A stretch of DNA of 64,000 bases, taken from NCBI GenBank assembly GCA_963556495.2, contig OY747702.1, positions 41,583,680 through 41,647,679 of the forward strand, in the 5' to 3' direction. Numbering within the stretch: position 1 is the stretch's first letter; each line of letters opens with the position of its first letter. This DNA is from Valencia hispanica. Lineage: Eukaryota; Chordata; Actinopteri; Cyprinodontiformes; Valenciidae. The notes beneath the pieces were generated by a model. That model saw nothing but the letters and a program-made list of their open reading frames with translations, was not told the DNA's origin and did not search any database. Positions 57,165 through 64,000 of the stretch are shown here, in pieces. Position numbers and translations under genes: made by a program.

Positions 57165-57790
57165 AGCTCCTGGGCTAGAACGTGGGCTAGCACCTGAGCT
57201 AGCACCTGGGCTAGCAACTGTGCTAGCACCTGAGCTAACACCTGGGCTTACACCTGGGATAGCCCCTGAGCTAGCACCTGGGCTAGCCCCTGAGCTAGCA
57301 CCTGGGCTAGAACCTGGGCTAGGCCCTGAGCTAGCACCTGGGATAGCAACTGTGCTAGAACCTGGGATAGCACCTGAGCTAGCATCTGGGTAGCCTCTGA
57401 GCTAACACCTGAGCTAGCACCTGAAATAAAACCTTGGCTAGCACCTGAGCTTGAACCTGGGCTAGCATCTTAGCTAGCACCTGAGCTAGCACCTGGGCTA
57501 GTAACTGTGCTAGCACCTGAGCTAGCACCTCAGCTAATAGATGGTCTAGCTCCTGAGCTAGCACCTGGGCTAGCACCTGAGCTTGAACCTGGGCTAGCAT
57601 CTTAGCTAGCACCTGAGCTAGCACCTGGGCTAGTAACTGTGCTAGCACCTGAGCTAGCACCTCAGCTAATAGATGGTCTAGCTCCTGAGCTAGCACCTGG
57701 GCTAGCACCTGAGCTATCACCTGGACTAGCAACTGTGCTAACACCTGATCTAACACCTGGGCTAGCACCTGGGCTAGCCCCTGAGCTTGA
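57165..57790. repeat. 12-bp minisatellite with 132-bp higher-order repeat
   Basis: About 52 units follow the consensus GAGCTAGCACCT / GGGCTAGCACCT. A block from 57451 to about 57582 recurs almost exactly at 57583-57714, including private variants such as TTGAACCTGGG, CATCTTAGC, GTAACTGTG and AATAGATGGTC. This gives a period of 132 bp, or 11 units. The array lies inside the RT region of the fourth LINE. Because units are 12 bp, one frame stays open for 129 codons on the minus strand (AQVL-type repeats); I treat that as an artefact. Confidence 0.95.
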
Positions 57791-59230
57791 GTTCAATATT
57801 TGAATCAGATCAGACCCAATGACAGGGAAAGCTTTCTTAAAGAAAACTGTGGGTAGGATATCAAGACAGCAGGAGGAGGAGCTTAATTGGTTAATGATTT
57901 CTTCTAGGTTTTTTTTTTGGTTTAATTAATGGAATTCTGACATTTTCTCTACATTGGTGTTGATTGGGGATGACAGTGGTAGTGGGTTCAGTACTGAGGT
58001 ACAGACTGACTGTCCAATTGTTTAAATCTTTTCAAGGAAAAAGCTGGCAAATTCATTGCAGGCCCTGGTAGAATTTAGTTCAGGGTCTACTGTCACTGGA
58101 GGTTTAGTTAGTATTTCCACTGCTGCAAACAGAGTCCATTCCTTTTTTAATGTTTCTGTCAATGATTTCAGAGAAAGATTCCCTAGCATCTTTTAAAGTC
58201 AACTGAAAACTGTTCAGTCTCTCTTTTATAGATCTCACAGTGAATCTGGAGTCAAGTTTTCTGCCATTTTATCTCGGCTCGTCGACACGCCCTTTTTTCA
58301 TTATGTACCAGTGGAACATTTGTCCACGGAAACCTCTTTCTACCTGCTCCTTTCACTTTAGTTAGAACAATGGAATCAATGATGTCTGAGATTTTCGTAG
58401 GGAAATGATCTACCAGCTTGTTTATTGAGTTGGAGTTGGGAGATGAGGGGGATGTGGTGGGAGGTTTCAACTGAAAGGTTTAAAGGTTTCAACTGAACTG
58501 TCCCCGAGAAAACACTTTTTTTACAGTGGTCTTACTGTGGCTAGATATTTTAGCAGAGATGGTACTTTCATAGGTAGCTGAAACCATTAAAGAAGTTAGT
58601 CAAGTTTTGGGATTTATATAAACTTAGAAATAAAGCTTTGTTAGGCTAATTTATCTGGGTGGCTAGGTATTCAAAAGAGTCAAATGTGCCCAGGGATACC
58701 TTTTTTAAAGTTCATTGAGTAATGAAAAATTGTGGTTAGGCCTCCACCTCATCTGTGTTTCCTGCTCTCACTTAAAAAAAATGTCTTTTGAATGAGAAGA
58801 TTCTATTAATGTAGATGTTTTCATTGCCAGGTTTCAGATTTAAAAAAAAGGGCATGTATATTATGTTCAGTGATGATTTCATTTATTTGAAACGACTTTC
58901 CTGATGGAGAATTAATGTCTAATAAAGCTAATTTAAGTGGTTTGATGATGTAATGCTGAACCTTCTGACAGGTGATCAATTTGAGATCTGGTTTAATATC
59001 AGTGTTTTTGGCTTTAGTTTTTTGTTTTCTGCTCCTTATAAGCACTGGGATGCTCTTCTCAGGGAGGCCGGGCAACTTCTGGGAGATGATGGGAGTACTG
59101 TCCGGTTCCCTTCTATATCGGGAGTCTGTTTTTACCAGTTTGGGCCTGTGCAAAATACATCCAGTGTTAGTCCTGGAGGTTTGATGTAGTCCAAGTTTTG
59201 GTGTTCGTTGTGTCCCAATTCTAATTTGTG
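57791..59230 (-). pseudogene. Fourth LINE, endonuclease to start of RT (broken)
   Basis: On the minus strand LKLALLDINSPSGKSFQINEIITEHNI and a SETW end (about 58821-58935) form the start of the AP-endonuclease. KPPTTSPSSPNSNSINKLV and the DSIVLTKVK block (58250-58470) lie in the linker. SSSCCLDILPTVFFKKAFPVIGSDLIQILNSS (57790-57900) is the start of the RT fingers. The minisatellite then begins exactly after ILNSSS. The middle of the endonuclease, including the GDFN block, is missing or unreadable. Confidence 0.75.
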
Positions 59231-59439
59231 ATTTCAGTCTATCTGAGAAATGTCTAAACGGGGAGTCATTAGGTGTGGATGAGTCGGATGACGTTAGAAT
59301 ACTTGAAGAATGCTGTGGCGAGCGCTGTACGTCGCTGCTGGTGCGGTAGGAAGTGTTTGTTTTCTGTCAATCTCTGCAGGTTGTGCATCTGTCTGGGGTG
59401 GTGGCATCATCCTGACTTGGTGTGTTTGGAGAAGTGTTT

Positions 59440-59930
59440 GTTTTATGATAGTATCCATGGGCGTGCTTCAAGGTCCGCCCTCGGGTGCTTTATAAAGTGT
59501 TTAGCTTTCTTATTCACATAACAGAACATATTTGAGGTCAGAAGTCTCACTTCAACTTTGTTGAGATAACATTGCTTTTCCTTGAACAGATACTTGGCAC
59601 ATCCAAATATTTTAAAATTATTATTAAATGAGATCAATTTTTCAACGAATTGTCTTATCAAACATTTATTGAGCATGCAAAGTCTACTGTACATTTCATC
59701 ATTTCCTTCAGAGACTGGTCCTCTGATAAAGATGTTTATGTTAAGTCCATCAAGTCTCTATAACAGATCAGAGAAGTCTCTTTTCAGACTGTTTCTTGGC
59801 TACATTAGTTGCACCTGCATGTATAATGAGCTTTTCCAGTTTAGGGTGTTGTTGATTGACAGGATTGTTTCTGATATTATTTTATCCGTATTTTTGGTGC
59901 AGCTGTAAACTCTAGTGTTCTGGCTACAAA
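59440..59930 (-). pseudogene. Fourth LINE, ORF1 remnant with SGNH/esterase-like domain
   Basis: The minus strand gives LIIHAGATNVAKKQSE near 59800-59850. This corresponds to the H-x-G-T/A-N-D block of the SGNH-hydrolase-like domain found in ORF1 of many CR1/L2 elements. After a frame break come YSRLCMLNKCLIRQFVEK and NNNFKIFGCAKYLFK (59590-59695), then a VRLLTSNMFCYV end, which match the order of the C-terminal half of that domain. The final D-G-x-H motif is replaced by KVEV-type residues. ORF1 therefore lies upstream of ORF2 in the expected order, so this LINE is nearly full length apart from its 5' end. Confidence 0.6.
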
Positions 59931-60061
59931 AGTCTTTGATACCATTAATTGATCTGTCAAAATTCCCTCAAAATATCAACTTCTATTGTATTTCACTATG
60001 TAAAGACAAGTTTTATGTATTACAAATGTGCTCATAGGATAACATTTCCCCCCCCCCTATT
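59931..60061. other. Spacer between two LINEs
   Basis: AT-rich, ending in a C run near 60049-60057. No feature. Confidence 0.5.
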
Positions 60062-63000
60062 TTCAATTCAATTCAGTTTATTTATATAGCGCCAATTCAC
60101 AACAGATGTCATCTCAAGGCACTTAAAAAGAAGTCATTTCAATACATTTATACAAACATTCCAATCAGTTAAAAAGTTTCCTATTTAAGGAATTCCAGTA
60201 GATTGCGTCAGTCATTGGCGTGAGGTTGGGCCCCGTTGATGCAGACTTTCCAACCACAGCAATCCTTCAGCAATCCCTCATACTGAGCAAGCATGTAGCG
60301 ACGGTGGAGAGGAAAAACTCCCCTTTAACAGGAAGAAACCTCCAACAGAACCAGGCTCAGTAGGAGGGGCCATCTGCCACGACCGTCTGGGGGTTTGAGA
60401 AGACAGAGCAGAAACACAGAAGGAACAGAAGATCTGATATAAGAGAACTTTCTATGTTACAGAAAGTAAAAAGTTGATAACAGGACACAGTGGATGTTCA
60501 GTTACTGGGAGGATCATCCCAGTCAATGTCCCCCGTCCAACAGGGCATTGCAGCCAAGCAGGATACCAGACCAGGTATATCTTCTATGGAGAGAAAAACA
60601 CTGAGAGAAAACAAAGTTAACAGTCGAAATAACAGAATGTACTGTAATACAACTGGAGAGTCGGAGGAGAAAAGGAAGTAGCAGAGTGAAGAAAATTGCT
60701 AAGTCTGTCCTCTAGCAGTCTAAGCCTATAGCAGCATAACTACAGAAATAGCTCAGGATGACCATAGCCACTCTAACTATAAGCTTTATCAAAAAGGAAA
60801 GTTTTAAGCCTGGCCTTAAAAGTAAACGGAGTGTCTGCCTCACGGACTAAAGCTGGGAGCTGGTTCCACAGGAGAGGAGCCTGATAACTAAAAGATCTGC
60901 CTCCCATTCTACTTTTAGAAATCCTAGGAACTACAAGTAAACCTGCAGTCTGAGAGCGAAGGGCTCTGTTAGGAACATATGGAACAATCAGATCTCTGAT
61001 GTATGATGGAGCTTGATTATTAAGGGCTTTATATTTAAGAAGAAGGATCTTAAATTCTATTCTGGATTTAACAGGGAGCCAATGAAGGAAAGTTAAAACA
61101 GGAGAAATGTGATCTCTCTTTTTAATATTCATCAGAACTTTGCTGCCGCATTTTGGATCAACTGAAGGCTTTTAATGGCATTTTGTGGACTACCTGATAG
61201 TAAAGAATTACAGTAGTCCAGCCTTGAGGTAACAAATGCATGGACTAGTTTCTCAGCATCACTCCTGGACAGGATGTTTCTAATTTTAGCAATATTCCGG
61301 AGGTGAAAGAAAGAAATCCTAGAAACCTGTTTAATATGGGATTTAAATGTCAATTCTCGGTCAAAAATAACGCCGAGGTTCTTTACGTTATTACTGGGGG
61401 CCAATTTAATGCCATCCAGATGAAGTGATTGACTAATCAGTTTCTCTTTTAGAACTTCTGGTCCAAAGACAGCAACTTCTGTCTTGTCAGAATTTAAAAG
61501 CAAAAAGTTTAGGGTCATCCATGTTTTTATGTCTTCCAGACATGCCTGTAATCTACCTAACTGACTGGGTTCATCAGGATTTATGGATAAATATAGTTAT
61601 CTGTATCATCTGCATAGCTGTGGAAATTTATCCCATGCTGTCTAATGAACAGAATTGGTCCAAGCACAGAACCCTGTGGAACTCCACAAGTAACCCTTGA
61701 GAGTGAAGAAGATTGATCATTTAGATGAACAAACTGGAATCTATCAGACAAATATGATTTAAACCAGCCTAGTGCTGTTCCTTTGATCCCTGCAACATGT
61801 TCAAGCCTTTCTAAGAGAATATTATGATCGACTGTGTCAAAAGCAGCACTGAGATCTAATAAAACCAGAACAGACACAAGTCCATTATCTGAGGCCATGA
61901 GAATATCGTTAGTAACTTTCACCAGTGCTGTTTCAGTGCTATGATGAGCTCTAAAACCTGACTGAAACTCTTCAAACAGCTCGTTACTGTTTAGATGCTC
62001 ACAGACTTGATTAGCAACAATTTTCTCAAGGACTTTGGATAAGAAAGTAAGGTTAGATATAGGTCTGTAATTCAATAAGTCATCTTGATCAAGGGAAGGT
62101 TTCTTGAGTAAAAGTTTAATCACGGCTATTTTAAATTCCTGTGGTACGTATCCGTTTACTAAGGATAGATTAATCATATCCAAAATGGCGCCAGGAACCA
62201 AATGGAACACTTCTTTAAATAATTTGGTTGGAAATGGGTCCAACATACTAGTTGAAGGTTTAGATGAGGCTAATATTTTTGATCATTCCGAAAGCTCGAC
62301 TGAATCAAAACAGCCTAAGCACAACTGAGGTTCTACAGTTCTTTCCGATACTGCCTCATTTACTGAGGAAGAAGTAATCATGTTTGGGAGGATGCCAATG
62401 ATTTTATTTTTAATAGAATTAATTTTATTTATGAAGAATCCCATAAAATCATCACTGCTAAGAGCTGGGGGAATAGTTGGCTCAACAGAGCTATCACTCT
62501 GTGTAAGTTTGGCAACTATACTAAAAAGAAACCTAGGATTTTTTTTCTCATTTTTTTCTCATTTTTTTCTATTAATGATGAAAAATATGCTGTTCTAGCT
62601 TGTCGAAGGGTCTTTTTATCTTGTTATTCCACGTTAAATAGGAATCCTCTAGGTGTGTAGAGCGCCATTTTCTCTCCAACTTCCTAGTATTCCGCTTTAA
62701 AGTACGCAACTCTGCGTTGAACCAAGGAGTCAACCTCCTATGGCTAGCCACTTTCTTTTTTAAGGGGGCTACACTATCTAATGCCAAACGCAATGAGGAC
62801 GTAACACTGAACCAGATCATCAATTTCTGAAGGGTTAGAGATAGAATTGCTGCCATCCACTGTGTTACCCTGAGACACTAAGGAAAGTAAGAATGGAACA
62901 GATTCTTTAAAAATTGTTACAGCATTGTCTGATAAAGCTCTACTATAATGAAATTTTCTTTCAGATTTAAGATGGTCAGTTAAAGTAAATTCAAAAGTTA

Positions 63001-63230
63001 TTAAGAAGTGGTCAGACAGGACCGGGTTATGTGGGTGGACTATTATTTCCTCACACTCAATACCGTATGTCAGTACAAGGTCCAAAGTGTGTTTACCCGA
63101 GTGGGTCGATCCCTGTACTTTTTGAGTAAAGCCAATTGAGTCTATAATAGCATTAAAGGCTGCATTTAGGCTATCACTTTCAGTATCCACATGAATATTA
63201 AAGTCCCCCACTATAATAACCCTATCAGCT
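60062..63230 (-). mobile_element. Fifth L2/CR1-clade LINE, 5'-truncated
   Basis: The left end reads TTCAATTCAATTCAGTTTAT and TATAGCGCCAATTCACAACA, the full 3' terminus of the family on the minus strand. It is followed by the 3' UTR (60062-60770) and ORF2 up to the middle of the endonuclease, where the copy stops at about 63230. It is the best-preserved copy of the family that also supplied 23768-25182 and 28439-29620. Confidence 0.9.
60773..63211 (-). pseudogene. ORF2 of the fifth LINE: endonuclease C-half, RT, C-terminal domain
   Basis: Endonuclease: GDFNIHVDTESDS, HTLDLVLTYGIE and PVLSDHFLITFEF (62774-63211), which includes the catalytic SDH. Linker: DSVAPLKKKVAS and TPWFNAELRTLKRNTRK (62572-62856), then a frame break in a T-rich insertion near 62540. 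[78 protein letters not shown] and FHSYADDT (61581-62246). About ten residues between PILF and the [11 protein letters not shown] block are missing in frame. C-terminus: WMTLNFLLLNSDKTEVAVFGP (61132-61518), a stop, then HISPVLTFLHWLPVKSR to LWNQLPALVREADTPFTFK (60773-61132). Three or four lesions make it inactive, yet the frames are long. Confidence 0.92.
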
Positions 63231-63839
63231 TTCCCTACTTTTCAACAACTGGATAAATGTTTTAAAAAAGTACACATAGTGTAGTTACCAATTTCTGCCA
63301 CTCCCGGGTTCGGATGCCCCCCCCCCTTCCAAGCATAACAAATATATATGTATACTTAAAGAGGGCTTAAAATTTACAGAGAGACATAAACAATTAAAGT
63401 GTTTCACAGTGTGTCCAATCAATCTTCATTCCTGAAATAAATAAGCTTTTCAGTAATATTCTGATTAACTGAGATGCAACTGTTGTTGTTTTTGTTTTTT
63501 TGCTTCAACACACCTGTTTCATTTGTTTGGGTTTTCAGTCAGGCCTCACACCACTTTATCGGTGTCCACCCTGTTAGATCACTGGCAGCCACATAACAGA
63601 AATCAACAAAGGATTTGTTTGGGTAAACGGATATAAAATTGTCTTTAATACTAAATTAAGAAAATATTAATTCATAACATGATCTGTGTACTAGCTAGCA
63701 GATTATCTTTGGTTGAAAGATCATCTCCATTATGCCTCATTTACTTCCAGCAGATGATGACCTTCATAGGTTTATCATCACCTCTACCCGGGTCATCTGC
63801 CAGCTAATAAGGAATGCACCCACTGTCACCAGCCTCTGC
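63231..63839. other. Unassigned DNA
   Basis: A C run lies near 63318-63327. No recognised gene or repeat. Confidence 0.45.
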
Positions 63840-63958
63840 AGGAGCCTGCTAATGACCCAATCATTTGAATCAGGTATGCTCAATAACAGGAACAACCAAA
63901 ACATGCAGGACACCAGTCCCACAGGATTAAAATTACCTGTCCATGTTATATGCAGCTG
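63840..63958. repeat. Degraded hAT-type MITE fragment
   Basis: The order 'ggagcctgctaatgaccc', 'catttgaatcaggt', 'aaaacatgcaggacacc' follows a very common fish MITE that I know with CAGGGGTGTCCAAA-type ends. Only the right half is recognisable and the terminal repeat is decayed. Confidence 0.45.
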
Positions 63959-64000
63959 AAGAGAACAAAATGAATACAAACATTATTTGTGCCATAAGCA

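Noticed and set aside
57379..57768. 129-codon repeat protein (AQVL-type repeats)
   Set aside because: A product of a 12-bp minisatellite that stays open because the unit is a multiple of three; no start context and inserted in a dead LINE.
57165..57790. CRISPR-like array
   Set aside because: Units are contiguous 12-mers with no spacers, in a vertebrate-type transposon context.

Overview
The window looks like intergenic or intronic DNA from a ray-finned (teleost) fish. It is AT-rich and holds Rex3 retrotransposons, several LINEs of the L2/CR1 clade, tRNA-derived and V-SINE-like short elements, Tc1/mariner-type transposons, a Ty3/Gypsy remnant, hAT and TTAA-target DNA transposons, and long (TA)n and (TG)n microsatellites. 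I recognise no host protein-coding gene, structural RNA gene or CRISPR array. All recognisable coding sequence is transposon-derived, and most of it is broken. The species cannot be named from this sequence.

Layout. 1-10.4 kb: mostly unassigned AT-rich DNA, with one SINE/LINE-tail fragment, a (TA)n tract, a (TG)n tract and a weak DNA-transposon candidate at 1-2.4 kb. 10.4-17.3 kb: a poly(A)-tailed retroelement of unknown family with a perfect 15-bp target duplication; a young 5'-truncated Rex3 copy with an open frame and a 12-bp target duplication; a GC-rich piece of the same unknown family; and one copy of a TTAA-flanked element. 19.2-23.8 kb: a THAP-finger DNA transposon with TTAA target duplication (Kolobok-like), an IS630/Tc1-type transposase pseudogene with three exons, and a Tc1 fragment. 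23.8-34.3 kb: a nest of L2-clade LINE fragments around a Gypsy remnant, then a second Rex3. 34.5-36.6 kb: a non-autonomous hAT element with perfect 8-bp duplications. 37.5-38.9 kb: a decayed Tc1 element. 41.7-46.1 kb: two partial copies of the unknown GC-rich retroelement head to head, then a second hAT element carrying telomere-like CCCTAA repeats. 48.9-54 kb: the second TTAA-element copy and a third Rex3. 55.6-63.2 kb: two long L2-clade LINEs. One is interrupted by a 12-bp minisatellite with a 132-bp higher-order period and by a tRNA-derived SINE. 63.2-64 kb: unassigned DNA and a MITE-like fragment.

The parts do not form a pathway; the region is a record of repeated insertion. The most unusual observations are the 42-bp palindromic segment that is inverted between two copies of the TTAA element, the minisatellite that has replaced part of a LINE reverse transcriptase, the unclassified GC-rich poly(A) retroelement family, the THAP element, and the two well-bounded hAT elements. 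Family names come from recognised motifs and were not confirmed by any search.
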